From: Nitrosomonadales bacterium
GTDB taxonomy: Bacteria > Pseudomonadota > Gammaproteobacteria > Burkholderiales > Gallionellaceae
DNA: 41,424 bases
NCBI GenBank assembly: GCA_016197305.1
Contig: JACPVZ010000071.1
Location: forward strand, 1-41,424
Direction: 5' to 3'
The notes beneath the pieces are model-generated. The model made no database searches, had not been told where the DNA came from, and saw nothing but the letters and a program-made list of their open reading frames with translations. Made by a program: the position numbers and the translations under genes. This document shows positions 16,801 to 24,862 of the stretch, piece by piece; positions within the stretch are counted from its first letter, which is position 1; each line of letters opens with the position of its first letter.

Positions 16801-17416
16801 GGCGACATCGGGCACCTTCGCATCGGGTGTGGCGAGCGTCACGGTGCCGCTTGCGATCTACCGGGATAATGCGGTTGCCGCAGGCCCTTATGCGGTGCTG
16901 GATATCGGCATCGCCCCGCAGGATGGCGATGGCGCGGCCATGGCGGCATATGACCTGGATACCGTGAATGTGGTCGCGGGCGCGAACAACCATGCGAAGG
17001 TCGGGCGCACCGAGGCGCGGTATGGGCGGCTGAAATTATCCAATGCACACGGCTCGGAGTTGTTGCCGCTGCCGATCAGCGTGACTGCGCAATATTGGAA
17101 CGGCGCGACCTATGTCACCAACGCGCTGGACAGCCACAGCAGTTTCGCAGCGTCCGATGTGATTTTCAGCAACCCACAGAAAAACCTGGCTGTAGGTGAG
17201 ACCAGCGTCGTTACGCCACCGGCTGCGGTGGTATTCAGCAGCGGGGTTGCGGGCTACCAGTTGGCAAGGCCAAGTGGCGGTGACGGCAAGTACGATGGCA
17301 GCCTGGACATGGCGGTGAACATCATTGCTGCATACTTGCCAAGCAATACGGCACGCGCCACCTTCGGAGTTTACAAGGGCAACAACGAGTTCATTTACTT
17401 GCGTGAGAGTTACTGA
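13814..17416 (+). CDS. mshQ: Large MSHA surface protein MshQ (DUF6701-type)
   Basis: A 1200-residue exported protein. A signal peptide (residues 1-27, AQGAAA before the mature LC) leads into a parallel-beta-like repeat region rich in Asn, Thr and Gly (about 65-185). An Ig-like module follows (about 195-290, with GLNSGNFTLV and a WTVTASTGTGTGTL stretch). The long C-terminal region opens with DHYELSLPTASLACLPSTVTVTAC and ends AYLPSNTARATFGVYKGNNEFIYLRE, both features of DUF6701/MshQ proteins. It is the final gene of the pilin block, as in other MSHA loci. It is probably cell-surface or pilus-tip associated, with a possible adhesive role (inference). A run of nine G at 16763-16771 (Cys-Gly-Gly-Gly-Pro) could slip and truncate the protein. 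Confidence 0.88.
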   Translation: MKLFTIRAAHVLVFLCMAMFAQGAAALCISTAVNKDWKDNIWTATAPDTNATCNTGSGPAAGSSVVIASGSNILVDTNTLTVANVTINSGGTLQGKVNNTLSLTGNLTNGGGTFTAGSGTVALVGSTTQTISGTFAFSNLTLSNPAGVTISGTVSVTGAFTPGTTPVTVLAGSTLTINGVLYTGPCSGIYGAGYCTAPSVTAINTASGNPTAAASVSWTVTFNTSVAGLNSGNFTLVSTGLGGAPAITSVAGSGATWTVTASTGTGTGTLGLNMTSSTGVTPAVTGLPFTGQVYSVRPPTPVTYYHDTTAGMAIGFDGATNVVSGTNVTIPPVITASLVKTSACTGNARSANHPTGTYTQSRWYLNANYAVDTSIGANPAGSARLRGGAATDTVIVRLYDYDPVSGAKLLIGSSAPITLTTFNTTTSYPYTISSPVYTVVAGHRLMLQYDFNQPVATYNARVYCSATGAYITVIETPTVAVAVDHYELSLPTASLACLPSTVTVTACKDSSSPCTNKSPDVSGKTATLATNAGMLAAATVTFNAAGVASTTLSYPAAVDGAAVSVSLFGEQAAAVNLRKCCPDGASCAVANSCSTTFNTAGFLFSAAANGAAATIPSQIAGTSSATYYLRAVKTNTATMACQSALAGAQTVNFAYECIDPTTCYAANLMSVNGGAATTIARNNNGSVASYTGVNMTFDANGNAPFTFNYGDVGQVKLHASKAAGGALLSALTGSTNAFVTAPGGFVLSGISQTAAPNLANPAAANAAGAKFVKAGEAFSVTATAVTSTGSVAYNYGRENSPESVRLTPALVAGLGLTNNPAVSGAFGAFGKNCSGVADPAWTGMACGTAFAWNEVGIIKLTPGVADGNYLGAGDVVGTQTGNVGRFYAAKFALSGGAIANRTALSGCTVPAGCGTFTYIGEPMSAVFSLIAKAADGTTTLQNYAAANQFAKLDPLAAVTSGTGGPLVIGAVDSSAARTPFPPCGGGPVHPCLTAAQATSGTFASGVASVTVPLAIYRDNAVAAGPYAVLDIGIAPQDGDGAAMAAYDLDTVNVVAGANNHAKVGRTEARYGRLKLSNAHGSELLPLPISVTAQYWNGATYVTNALDSHSSFAASDVIFSNPQKNLAVGETSVVTPPAAVVFSSGVAGYQLARPSGGDGKYDGSLDMAVNIIAAYLPSNTARATFGVYKGNNEFIYLRESY

Positions 17417-17426
17417 TGCTCCCGAT

Positions 17427-17461
17427 CGCCACAGCGCCTGGGGGTAGAGGACGCTGTGGCG
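17427..17461 (+). terminator. Hairpin after mshQ, possible terminator
   Basis: A perfect 10-base inverted repeat CGCCACAGCG / CGCTGTGGCG (17427-17436, 17452-17461) encloses a 15-base loop, starting 11 bases after the mshQ stop. No T-run follows, so it may stabilise the 3' end or assist Rho rather than act as a classic intrinsic terminator. Confidence 0.45.
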
Positions 17462-17530
17462 TGACGCATATCCGATAGCGGGATTTCACGGCAACCCGCC
17501 TGGATATTGCGGCTAAAAATATAAAATCTA

Positions 17531-17559
17531 TTGACAACAACGGGTTATTTGATTAACTT
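17531..17559 (+). promoter_or_regulatory. Candidate sigma-70 promoter of the mshI-N block
   Basis: A perfect -35 TTGACA (17531-17536), 17-base spacer and TAACTT (17554-17559) resemble the mshE promoter in -10 and spacing. Transcription would start about 17566, only a few bases before the mshI ATG at 17570, giving an almost leaderless message. A second -10-like TATAAA at 17520-17525 has no clear -35. Confidence 0.35.
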
Positions 17560-17569
17560 CGCGTCAGTT

Positions 17570-18532
17570 ATGAAAATCCCGGCTATCCATTCTTTTTTCA
17601 AGCGCAAAAGCCGCGAGGTCGGCTGGTTTGCGATCACGCTGGGCGAGCACGGCATCTGTTTTGCGAAGCTGAAAAGCAGGCACAATAGTGTGATGCCATA
17701 CGTGGAGCGCTGCGAGTACCATGCGGTCTATGAGGTATCCCCCGCTACGTTGGAAAAGCTGCGGCGCGAATCGCATGTCGGGCGTTGCGATTTCACGACC
17801 CTGTTGTCACCGGGCGAATATCAGATGTTGCTGGTCGATGCGCCGAATGTTCCGGCCGACGAGCTGAAGACGGCGATACGCTGGAAGATCAAGGACAGTT
17901 TAAGCTACCACATCGATGATGCGACGCTGGACGTGTTACAGATACCTGCGAGCAAGTACGGTTCCGATCGTGCGCAATCGATATATGCCGTCGCGGCGCC
18001 CGATACGGTGATCAAGAAACGCATCGAATTTTTCGAACAGGCCGGGATCGAACTGGGCGTGATTGATATTCCGGAAATGGCACAACGCAATATCGCCGCA
18101 CTGTACGAGCAGGAGGACAGGGCGCTGGTTTTGCTCGCCTTCGACGATAGCGGAGGCTTGCTGACGTTTACCTCTGGCGGCGAATTGTTTCTGGCGCGGC
18201 GCATGGAGATCAGCGCCAGACAGTTGCAGGATGCCAGCGAGGAGCTGCGCGAACAGTATCGCGGGCGTGTCGAGCTGGAGGTGCAGCGCTCGTTGGATTA
18301 TTTCGATCGCCAGTTCAATCACCTGCCGGTCAGTCGTATGCTGGTGAGTGCGCCGGACAGCACCGGGCTGGTGGAGTATTTGTCGGAGATCGTCGGTGCC
18401 AAGGTGGAGAAGCTCGATCTGTCCGAAGTGATGGATATCAGCGCCATTCCGGAGCTTGCGGATAGCGAGTTTGCCGCGCATGTGTTGCCGGCATTGGGTG
18501 CGGCCTTGCGCAAAGAGAGGCGCGAGCTATGA
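17570..18532 (+). CDS. mshI: MSHA biogenesis protein MshI (PilM-like)
   Basis: A 320-residue cytoplasmic PilM/actin-like fold protein. Visible hallmarks are the N-terminal GWFAITLGEHGICFAKL strand pair, LLSPGEYQMLLVDAPNVPADELKTAIRWKIKDSL, and LVLLAFDDSGGLLTFTSGGELFLARRMEIS. MshI recruits the PilN/PilO-like membrane partners that follow. I chose the ATG at 17570 because the protein then starts just before the conserved domain; a TTG at 17531 would add 13 residues and coincides with the promoter -35. No clear Shine-Dalgarno precedes the ATG, consistent with a near-leaderless start. It overlaps the next gene by 4 bases. Confidence 0.9.
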   Translation: MKIPAIHSFFKRKSREVGWFAITLGEHGICFAKLKSRHNSVMPYVERCEYHAVYEVSPATLEKLRRESHVGRCDFTTLLSPGEYQMLLVDAPNVPADELKTAIRWKIKDSLSYHIDDATLDVLQIPASKYGSDRAQSIYAVAAPDTVIKKRIEFFEQAGIELGVIDIPEMAQRNIAALYEQEDRALVLLAFDDSGGLLTFTSGGELFLARRMEISARQLQDASEELREQYRGRVELEVQRSLDYFDRQFNHLPVSRMLVSAPDSTGLVEYLSEIVGAKVEKLDLSEVMDISAIPELADSEFAAHVLPALGAALRKERREL

Positions 18533-19200
18533 GCCAGCAGATCAATCTGTTCGATCCGATTTTTCTGGCGAAGCGCAAGTATTTTTCACTGTTGGCGATG
18601 CTGCAGGCATTGGGTCTGATCGTCGTTGGGTCGTTGTTGTTTTATGGTTACGCTTTCTACCAGGTGCAATACCTGAACGATCAATCGCTGGATGACGCCA
18701 AGCGTTATAAAGACGATATGGCTCGATATGAGCGCTACAAGGCCGAGTTCTCGCCACAGCAGGCCGCCCTATCGTTGCAGAGCGAGGTGCAGCAACTGGA
18801 ACGGCAGGTGGCTGAGCAGGCCGAGCTGGTGGAAACGCTGAAATCGGGTGCGGTGGGGAATACCAGTGGTTATTCGGGTTACATGAGCGCGTTCGCTCGT
18901 CAGTTGGTGCAGGGGCTCTGGTTGACCGGCTTCGAAATGAGCGGGGACGGTGCGCAGATCAGCCTGAGCGGTGGCGTACTGAGTCCGGAGCTGTTGCCTA
19001 CCTATATCCAGCGCCTGGGCCGGGAGCCGGTGATGCAGGGGAAATCATTCGCTACCTTGCAGATGAGACAACCGAAGACAGATGCTGCGGCAGATTCCAA
19101 GCCTACGGCATTGGCAGGCTATGTTGAATTTACGCTGCACTCCGCGCCTGAGCATTCCAGGGCCGAGAATCCCACGTCTGAAAGCGGAGCAAAGCAATGA
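18529..19200 (+). CDS. PilN-like MSHA assembly protein (MshI2 type)
   Basis: A 223-residue bitopic protein starting MSQQINLFDPIF, the PilN-like opening that binds PilM/MshI. One membrane helix spans about residues 23-43 (LLAMLQALGLIVVGSLLFYGYA). A coiled-coil rich in Gln and Glu (about 75-105, LQSEVQQLERQVAEQAELVETL) follows, then a ferredoxin-like periplasmic domain. Position between mshI and mshJ and overlaps of 4 bases with both support a role in the inner-membrane alignment complex. In some genomes this gene is named mshI2, so I left the symbol empty. Confidence 0.85.
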   Translation: MSQQINLFDPIFLAKRKYFSLLAMLQALGLIVVGSLLFYGYAFYQVQYLNDQSLDDAKRYKDDMARYERYKAEFSPQQAALSLQSEVQQLERQVAEQAELVETLKSGAVGNTSGYSGYMSAFARQLVQGLWLTGFEMSGDGAQISLSGGVLSPELLPTYIQRLGREPVMQGKSFATLQMRQPKTDAAADSKPTALAGYVEFTLHSAPEHSRAENPTSESGAKQ

Positions 19201-19886
19201 AGGCGATGAAAAGCTATTGGCAGCTGATAAGCGCGAAGATAGACGCGATGTCGCTGCGCGAGCGCGTGATGATATTTGCCGCCGCCGCGTTCTTGCTGGG
19301 CTCGCTGTTGAACGCGCTGTTGCTCGATCCGTTGTTGAACAAACAGAAAATCCTGTCTGCGCAGGTGGTGCAGCAGCAGGAACAGGCAAAAGCGTTGCGT
19401 GCGCAGCTGGAGGGGCTGTTGCAGGCCAGGAGTGACGATGCGCATTCGCCGTTGCGCACCCGGGTAGCCGAGCTCAAGCGACAGTTGCAGGAGCAGCGGG
19501 AGTATGTGCAAGGCCGCCGCGATCGCATGGTCGAGCCGAGCAAGATGTCGGCGCTGCTCGAACAGGTGCTGAAGCACAATCAACAATTGCAGCTGGTCGA
19601 GCTGACGACCTTGCCGGTGAGCCCGTTGCTGGAGCGCACTGCTGCGAATGATGCCACGCTACCCGCGAATTTACTGGCCGGGCAGAAACAGATTTTCAAA
19701 CACGGTGTGCGCATCAAGCTGCGCGGCGGTTATCTGGATATGCTGCGTTACGTGACCGCGCTGGAAAAAATGCCGGTGCAGATGATCTGGGCCGATGCGA
19801 GCCTGAGCGTGGAGAAGTACCCTGATGCGGTGCTGACGCTGACGCTGTATACCTTGAGTCTGGACAAGACATGGCTGACCATCTGA
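19197..19886 (+). CDS. mshJ: MSHA biogenesis protein MshJ (PilO-like)
   Basis: A 229-residue protein with a short cytoplasmic N-terminus, one membrane helix (about 24-46, VMIFAAAAFLLGSLLNALLLDPLL), a long coiled coil with many Gln, Arg and Lys (about 50-110) and a C-terminal ferredoxin-like domain. YLDMLRYVTALEKMPVQMIWADASLSVEKYP is the typical MshJ end segment. It would pair with the PilN-like protein in the periplasm. It overlaps mshK by 16 bases. Confidence 0.88.
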   Translation: MKAMKSYWQLISAKIDAMSLRERVMIFAAAAFLLGSLLNALLLDPLLNKQKILSAQVVQQQEQAKALRAQLEGLLQARSDDAHSPLRTRVAELKRQLQEQREYVQGRRDRMVEPSKMSALLEQVLKHNQQLQLVELTTLPVSPLLERTAANDATLPANLLAGQKQIFKHGVRIKLRGGYLDMLRYVTALEKMPVQMIWADASLSVEKYPDAVLTLTLYTLSLDKTWLTI

Positions 19887-20296
19887 TAACGTATCTGCTT
19901 GCCGTGCCGCTACTGACAGCCTGGTGTGCGCAGGCCGAGGTGCTGCCTGATCCGACCCGGCCGCCGTCGAGCGAAAAGGTGCATGCCACCGCGGCCGATG
20001 CGGAGCCCAAGACGGCGGCGCTGCAATCCATCATCCTGTCCAGGAACCGCCGTGCCGCGATTATCGATGGCGAGACCGTCGAGCTGGGTGGTCTGCATGG
20101 AGATGCCCGGTTGCTCGAAGTGAACGAGGGGAGTGTGGTCTTGTCCGGAGCACAGGGGAGGCGGGTGTTGACGTTGTTCCCCGGCGTCAGGATCAGCGGT
20201 AAGCAGGACAACAAAACAAATCAAACAGCGCCGGTAGGCGAGGTGCGGTCCGGTCAGCGCAAGGCCAGACCGGAAACACCCAAGGAGGAAAAATGA
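19871..20296 (+). CDS. mshK: MSHA biogenesis protein MshK (PilP-like)
   Basis: A 141-residue protein with an N-terminal signal (about 1-22, LLAVPLLTAWCAQA), then LPDPTRPPS, a motif shared by MshK, PilP and GspC-like proteins. A short beta domain (about 52-110: LQSIILSRNRRAAIIDGETVELGG) follows. The tail is rich in Lys, Gln and Pro. It sits in the periplasm and links the alignment complex to the secretin MshL. It overlaps mshJ by 16 and mshL by 4 bases. Confidence 0.87.
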   Translation: MADHLITYLLAVPLLTAWCAQAEVLPDPTRPPSSEKVHATAADAEPKTAALQSIILSRNRRAAIIDGETVELGGLHGDARLLEVNEGSVVLSGAQGRRVLTLFPGVRISGKQDNKTNQTAPVGEVRSGQRKARPETPKEEK

Positions 20297-21996
20297 GAGT
20301 GACGTTACGCTTGGCAGCCCTGTTGCTGCTGGCAGGCTGTGCCACGCACAGCGGCAAAAACCAGACTGCGGACGCGATTCAGCGCGAAATGAACCAGGCC
20401 GCGCAAGACAGCGCACAAGTCAGCAAGCCGGACGAGGTGAGCAATGCCTTGTTGCCCCCGCTGTCGGTGGATATGCCCAAGCTCGACAGCAAGCAGCTGG
20501 AGACCCGTTTCGACCTGTCGGTGAACAACACGCCGGTCAATCAGGTGTTCATGGCGATCGTGTCGGGTACCCGCTACAGCATGCTGCTGCACCCCGATGT
20601 CAGCGGCAACATCTCCCTGAACCTGAAGGACGTGACGGTGTTTGAGGCGCTGGAAGCGATACACGAGATGTACGGTTACGACTACAAGACCGACGGGACG
20701 CGCATCTACATCCAGCCGCTGACGCTGCAGACCCGGATATTCCAGGTCAATTATCTGACCGGTTTGCGCGAGGGCAAGTCTTCGTTGCGCGTTAGCTCGG
20801 GTTCGGTTTCGGATAATGCCTCGGGCGGCACCGCAGGATCGGTTTCCTCCACCGCCAGCAACACAACCGGAACTTCCCATGCGACGGAAAGCAGCAAGGT
20901 CAGCATGACCAGCAGCACCGATTTCTGGACCGAGCTGAGCCAGTCGTTGCAAGCGATCGTCGGTAGCGACAAGGGGCGCAGCGTCGTGATCAGCCCGATG
21001 TCGGGCGTGATCGTGGTGCGCGCGATGCCGGACGAATTGAAGAATGTCGCGGCCTACCTCAAGGCCTCGCAGATTTCGATCGAGCGTCAGGTGATACTCG
21101 AGGCCAAGATCGTCGAGGTTCAGTTGAACGACGGATTCCAATCCGGCGTGAACTGGGGCGTGTTCCGGAATCGCGCGAACAGCAGCATAGGCCTGGGGCA
21201 GGTGGGTGCGGGCGCGACCATGCTGCCGGGAACGGCAGGTGCCGGTACGCTGACGGCCAATCCACTGGTGGGCGGTGGGGCATTGAATGCGACGCCCGGC
21301 GCCAACCTGATCAATGCGACGCCGGCCGGTCAGACCGCCGGGACGTTGTTCGGCCTGGCATTTCAGACCAGCAACTTTGCCGCGCTGTTGAATTTCCTCG
21401 AGTCGCAGGGCAATGTGCATGTGTTGTCCAGCCCGCGCATCGCGACGCTGAACAACCAGAAGGCGGTGCTGAAAGTCGGCACCGATGAGTTTTTCGTCAC
21501 CAATGTGACCACGACGACGACGACCGGCACGGCAACCACCAGCACGCCTTCGGTGACGCTGCAGCCGTTCTTTTCCGGCATCGCGCTGGACGTGACGCCG
21601 CGCATCGACGAGAACAACGACATCATCCTGCATGTGCATCCCTCGGTCAGTCTGGTCAGCACGGTGAACAAGACGGTCAATACCGGAACCGGCGGTACGC
21701 TGAACCTGCCGCTGGCCTCCAGCTCGGTGTCCGAGACCGACAGCATCGTGCGTGCCAAGGATGGGCAGATCGTCGCGATCGGGGGCTTGATGCGCCAAGC
21801 GACTTTCGATGACCAGTCCGGCTTGCCTGGCCTGCCCAAGACGCTGTTCGGCCAGACCAGTCAGCGTAGCGAGAAGCGCGAACTGGTGATCCTGCTCAAA
21901 CCCACGGTGGTGGACAACGACAAGGACTGGTCGGAAGACATCACGCACAGCCGTGACCGCGTCAACGGCCTGATGGGACGGAGCAACGCACGCTGA
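20293..21996 (+). CDS. mshL: MSHA outer-membrane secretin MshL
   Basis: A 567-residue secretin with a lipoprotein signal ending LLAG/C (Cys at about 16), so it is probably a lipid-anchored pilotin-independent type. An STN-like domain (about 60-150), an N-domain (ERQVILEAKIVEVQLNDGFQSGVNW) and the secretin core (VLSSPRIATLNNQKAVLKVG, VTPRIDENNDIILHVHPSVS, GLPGLPKTLFG) follow in order. A Ser/Thr/Gly-rich stretch at about 175-205 and a Thr run (VTTTTTTGTATTSTPS) are low-complexity loops of the kind found in gates. It forms the ring through which the pilus exits. The stop overlaps the mshM start by one base. Confidence 0.93.
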   Translation: MRVTLRLAALLLLAGCATHSGKNQTADAIQREMNQAAQDSAQVSKPDEVSNALLPPLSVDMPKLDSKQLETRFDLSVNNTPVNQVFMAIVSGTRYSMLLHPDVSGNISLNLKDVTVFEALEAIHEMYGYDYKTDGTRIYIQPLTLQTRIFQVNYLTGLREGKSSLRVSSGSVSDNASGGTAGSVSSTASNTTGTSHATESSKVSMTSSTDFWTELSQSLQAIVGSDKGRSVVISPMSGVIVVRAMPDELKNVAAYLKASQISIERQVILEAKIVEVQLNDGFQSGVNWGVFRNRANSSIGLGQVGAGATMLPGTAGAGTLTANPLVGGGALNATPGANLINATPAGQTAGTLFGLAFQTSNFAALLNFLESQGNVHVLSSPRIATLNNQKAVLKVGTDEFFVTNVTTTTTTGTATTSTPSVTLQPFFSGIALDVTPRIDENNDIILHVHPSVSLVSTVNKTVNTGTGGTLNLPLASSSVSETDSIVRAKDGQIVAIGGLMRQATFDDQSGLPGLPKTLFGQTSQRSEKRELVILLKPTVVDNDKDWSEDITHSRDRVNGLMGRSNAR

Positions 21997-22952
21997 TGTA
22001 CTTACAGCATTTCGGGCTGCGCGAGCCGCCATTCAGTCTGACGCCCGACACCAGCTTCTTCTTCGCCTGTGACAGCTATCAGGAAGCGCTCAATACGCTG
22101 CTGGTGGCCGCGCGCAATGGCGAGGGATTCATCAAGATCACCGGCGAGGTGGGCAATGGCAAGACGCTGTTGTGCCGCAAGTTTCTCGCTACGCTGAATC
22201 AGGGGGAGCAGGCAACCACGCCGATCGGCACGCAGGACCAGGCGTCCGAGGCGCCCAAGGCCCCGCGTTTCGTCACGGCTTATATTCCCAATCCCTATCT
22301 CGAGCCGCGCAGTCTGTTGTTGGCGCTCGCCGAGGAGCTGCGTGTGCCGCTGGAACCGGAGGCCGATCAGCATCTGTTGCTGAAAGGTTTGACGCGCGCG
22401 TTGCTGGGTTGCGCACGCAACGGGCAGCGTGCGCTGGTGTGTCTGGACGAGGCTCAGGCGATGCCGCTCGAAAGTCTGGAAGTATTGCGTCTGCTCACCA
22501 ATCTTGAGACGGAGAAGCGCAAATTGCTGCAAGTGGTGCTGTTCGGCCAATCGGAGCTGGACGAGCGGTTGCGCCATCACTCGGTGCGCCAGTTGCGCCA
22601 GCGCATCAGCTTCCAGTACCAGTTGCAGGGGTTGCGCAGGGATGAGCTGGAGCGCTATCTGCATCATCGTCTCGAGGTTGCGGGGTTTTCCGGCGAGGCG
22701 TTGTTCAACAGTGCTGCAGTCGGGAAGCTGCACCGCATCACCGGGGGCACGCCGCGTCTGGTGAATATCATCGCGCACAAGGCGCTGATGCTGGCGTTCA
22801 GCGAGGGCGGAAAACAGGTGTCCAGCAGGCATATCCGCGATGCGGGAACCGATACGCCCGAGGTGCGCCGCGACTGGTTGCCGCTGGCATTGACGCTGAC
22901 CGGTGTCGCGGTGGCCTTGTCACTGCTGGTTGCGTGGATGGTGCTGCGGTGA
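21996..22952 (+). CDS. mshM: MSHA accessory ATPase MshM (ExeA/GspA-like)
   Basis: A 318-residue AAA ATPase beginning MYLQHFGLREPPFSLTPDT, the usual ExeA-type start. Walker A is GEVGNGKT (about residues 49-56) and Walker B is ALVCLDEAQ. The region RITGGTPRLVNIIAHKALMLAF is a conserved sensor segment. One membrane helix ends the protein (WLPLALTLTGVAVALSLLVAWMVL). Relatives help place the secretin in peptidoglycan. It starts on the last base of mshL and its stop overlaps the mshN start (GTGA). Confidence 0.92.
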   Translation: MYLQHFGLREPPFSLTPDTSFFFACDSYQEALNTLLVAARNGEGFIKITGEVGNGKTLLCRKFLATLNQGEQATTPIGTQDQASEAPKAPRFVTAYIPNPYLEPRSLLLALAEELRVPLEPEADQHLLLKGLTRALLGCARNGQRALVCLDEAQAMPLESLEVLRLLTNLETEKRKLLQVVLFGQSELDERLRHHSVRQLRQRISFQYQLQGLRRDELERYLHHRLEVAGFSGEALFNSAAVGKLHRITGGTPRLVNIIAHKALMLAFSEGGKQVSSRHIRDAGTDTPEVRRDWLPLALTLTGVAVALSLLVAWMVLR

Positions 22953-24082
22953 GTGTGATCAACCAGATGCTGACCCAGCTCGAGCAGCGCGGCGTGCATG
23001 CTCCAGCTGAGCATGCACAGGTGCGTGCCGTGCCGCCAGCCAGGAAAAAAACGGCGCTGTATTGGTTGTTGTCGGGTCTGCTGTTGTCCGTGGGGCTGGC
23101 GGTATGGCAGTGGCTGCCGCAGCGGTGGATTGCACGGCCGGCAGGAGCGATAACGCGTGTCGAGCCGGCTCACAACCCGGTAGCTGCTGTTTCGGCAGCA
23201 CTGCCCCTCGCCGCTTCCGCGGTTGCCGTGGCACCCGTGGTGCCGGTCAATGCGCTCCGGGTCGAGCCTCAGCCGGATAATGCGGTACCGGCCTTGCACT
23301 TGAGCTTCGAGTTGAGCTCGATACCATTGCCTTCCGTGCTGCGTCAGGTGACGGAACAGCCCAGGCAAACGGGCCAGGTTGACGCACCAGCAAGCATTCC
23401 CGTGTCGCCCAGGCAGGCTGACATGAAACAGGGCGGCGAGCGTGTCGCCATCGCGGCGAAAACGCCGGGTACAGTGCAATCAACCAAACCTGTACCGGAG
23501 CTGAAGCGGGTCAGCCCCGGCCAGCTGGCCGATGCGGAATTTGCCAAGGCGGCCGAGCTGATGCAGCAGGGACGTGTGATCGAGGCGATCGCCGGTTATG
23601 AGGCTGCGCTACGCGAGTATCCGGCCCATGATGCTGCACGCCAGGCGTTGGTGGCATTGCTGCTGGAAGGGAAGCGCGGTGGCGATGCCGAGCGCGTGCT
23701 GCAGGAGGGATTGAGCCGTCGGCCCGAGCACACCGGATTCGCGATGCTGCTGGCACGCCTGCAAGTGGAGCGCGGTGCGGTCGAGCAGGCTACTGCGACA
23801 CTCGAGAAATCGTTGCCTTACGCGGATGCGCAAGCCGATTTTCAGGCGTTCTTCGCCGCGTTGCTGCAGCGCCAGAATCGCCACAAGGAGGCGATCAACC
23901 ACTACCAGATTGCCTTGCAACTGACGCCCGGGAACGCGGTCTGGCTGATGGGGTTCGGCATCTCGCTGCAGGCGGTGCAGCGCAACGTGGATGCCAGGGA
24001 GGCGTACCGACGTGCGCTGGAGACGAATGCGCTCAGCCCGCAATTGCAAAAATTCGTGCAGCAAAAACTCCGCGCGTTATAA
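22949..24082 (+). CDS. mshN: MSHA biogenesis TPR protein MshN
   Basis: A 377-residue protein beginning (M)SVINQMLTQLEQRG, the family N-terminus. A membrane helix (about 37-57), a long Pro/Ala/Val linker (about 60-185) and tetratricopeptide repeats in the C-terminal half (for example ELMQQGRVIEAIAGYEAALREYPAHDAAR and INHYQIALQLTPGNAVWLMGFG) follow. I chose the GTG at 22949, overlapping the mshM stop, because it gives the expected N-terminus; an upstream GTG at 22934 would add 5 residues. It is the last gene of the block and converges on comF with a 6-base gap. Confidence 0.9.
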   Translation: MSVINQMLTQLEQRGVHAPAEHAQVRAVPPARKKTALYWLLSGLLLSVGLAVWQWLPQRWIARPAGAITRVEPAHNPVAAVSAALPLAASAVAVAPVVPVNALRVEPQPDNAVPALHLSFELSSIPLPSVLRQVTEQPRQTGQVDAPASIPVSPRQADMKQGGERVAIAAKTPGTVQSTKPVPELKRVSPGQLADAEFAKAAELMQQGRVIEAIAGYEAALREYPAHDAARQALVALLLEGKRGGDAERVLQEGLSRRPEHTGFAMLLARLQVERGAVEQATATLEKSLPYADAQADFQAFFAALLQRQNRHKEAINHYQIALQLTPGNAVWLMGFGISLQAVQRNVDAREAYRRALETNALSPQLQKFVQQKLRAL

Positions 24083-24088
24083 GCTGTT

Positions 24089-24802
24089 TCAATGTGGCAG
24101 CGTGCGCGCTACCACCCAGACGCTGACCGTGGCAGCACCTCTTTCCAGCACCGCTTCGGCCAGTGCATTCAGGCTGGCGCCGCTGGTCAGCACGTCGTCG
24201 ATCAGTGCGACATGCTTGCCAGTCATGTCGGTACTGCACAGGAAAGCCTTGCGCATGTTTTTCTTGCGATCCTGCCAGCGCAGCGCGGATTGCGGCGGCG
24301 TGTCACGTACGCGTCGGCAAGTGTGCGTTGCCAGCTCGATCTTCAGTTCGCGGGACAGTTTTCCGGCAAGCAATTGTGCCTGATTGAAACCGCGTTCGCG
24401 CAGCTTGTTCGGGTGTAGCGGCATCGGCAGCAGCAGGTCGGGCAGCGTACCGGCATCAATGCGTTGCGCCAGTTTGCATGCAAACTGCTCGGCCAGCGCG
24501 AGCTGCTCACGGTATTTCATCGCCTGGATTAGCTTGTCGACCGGGAAGGCGTAGGCGAATGCCGCGTGGGCATGAGTGAATAGCGGCGGGTGCTGCAGGC
24601 AATGGCCGCAGATTTCACCGTGAGGTGTGGGTAGCGCGCATACCGGGCAGCATGCCGTGCTCAGGTAAGGCAATGCGCGGTCACAGGCCTGGCACCACAG
24701 CCCGCCATGACTCATGCCGCCGCATAGCACGCAGGGTTGTGCTGGTACGAGCAGCTCAATTATTGGGCTGATATTCAGTTTTTTGAGGTTTAAAATTGAC
24801 AA
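24089..24802 (-). CDS. comF: ComF family phosphoribosyltransferase-like protein
   Basis: A protein of about 237 residues with an N-terminal zinc-binding part (CVLC, CQAC, CPVC, CGHC) and a C-terminal PRT fold. The PRPP loop is [25 protein letters not shown] and [22 protein letters not shown] are the ComF/GntX signature. ComF is needed for DNA uptake in competent bacteria; GntX relatives have less clear roles. There is no ATG at a suitable site: the frame stays open upstream past the bioB start, and the next internal ATG would delete the first zinc cysteines. I therefore chose the TTG at 24802. It is divergent from bioB with 60 bases between. Confidence 0.88.
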   Translation of the reverse strand: MSILNLKKLNISPIIELLVPAQPCVLCGGMSHGGLWCQACDRALPYLSTACCPVCALPTPHGEICGHCLQHPPLFTHAHAAFAYAFPVDKLIQAMKYREQLALAEQFACKLAQRIDAGTLPDLLLPMPLHPNKLRERGFNQAQLLAGKLSRELKIELATHTCRRVRDTPPQSALRWQDRKKNMRKAFLCSTDMTGKHVALIDDVLTSGASLNALAEAVLERGAATVSVWVVARTLPH

Positions 24803-24822
24803 GCACTCGCCCTTTCTAGGAT
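24796..24822 (+). promoter_or_regulatory. Candidate sigma-70 promoter of the bio operon
   Basis: TTGACA (24796-24801) and TAGGAT (24817-24822) with a 15-base spacer lie 40 bases before the bioB ATG. The -35 is perfect, the -10 keeps the key TA and T bases, and the spacer is short. No BirA-type operator palindrome was recognised. Confidence 0.35.
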
Positions 24823-24862
24823 GATGCGCCGCTGCCGAACCATCATACCCAGTAAAACCGCC

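Noticed and set aside
20305-22032. 575-codon antisense open frame across mshL
   Set aside because: Shadow of the secretin gene; composition typical of antisense frames in GC-rich DNA.
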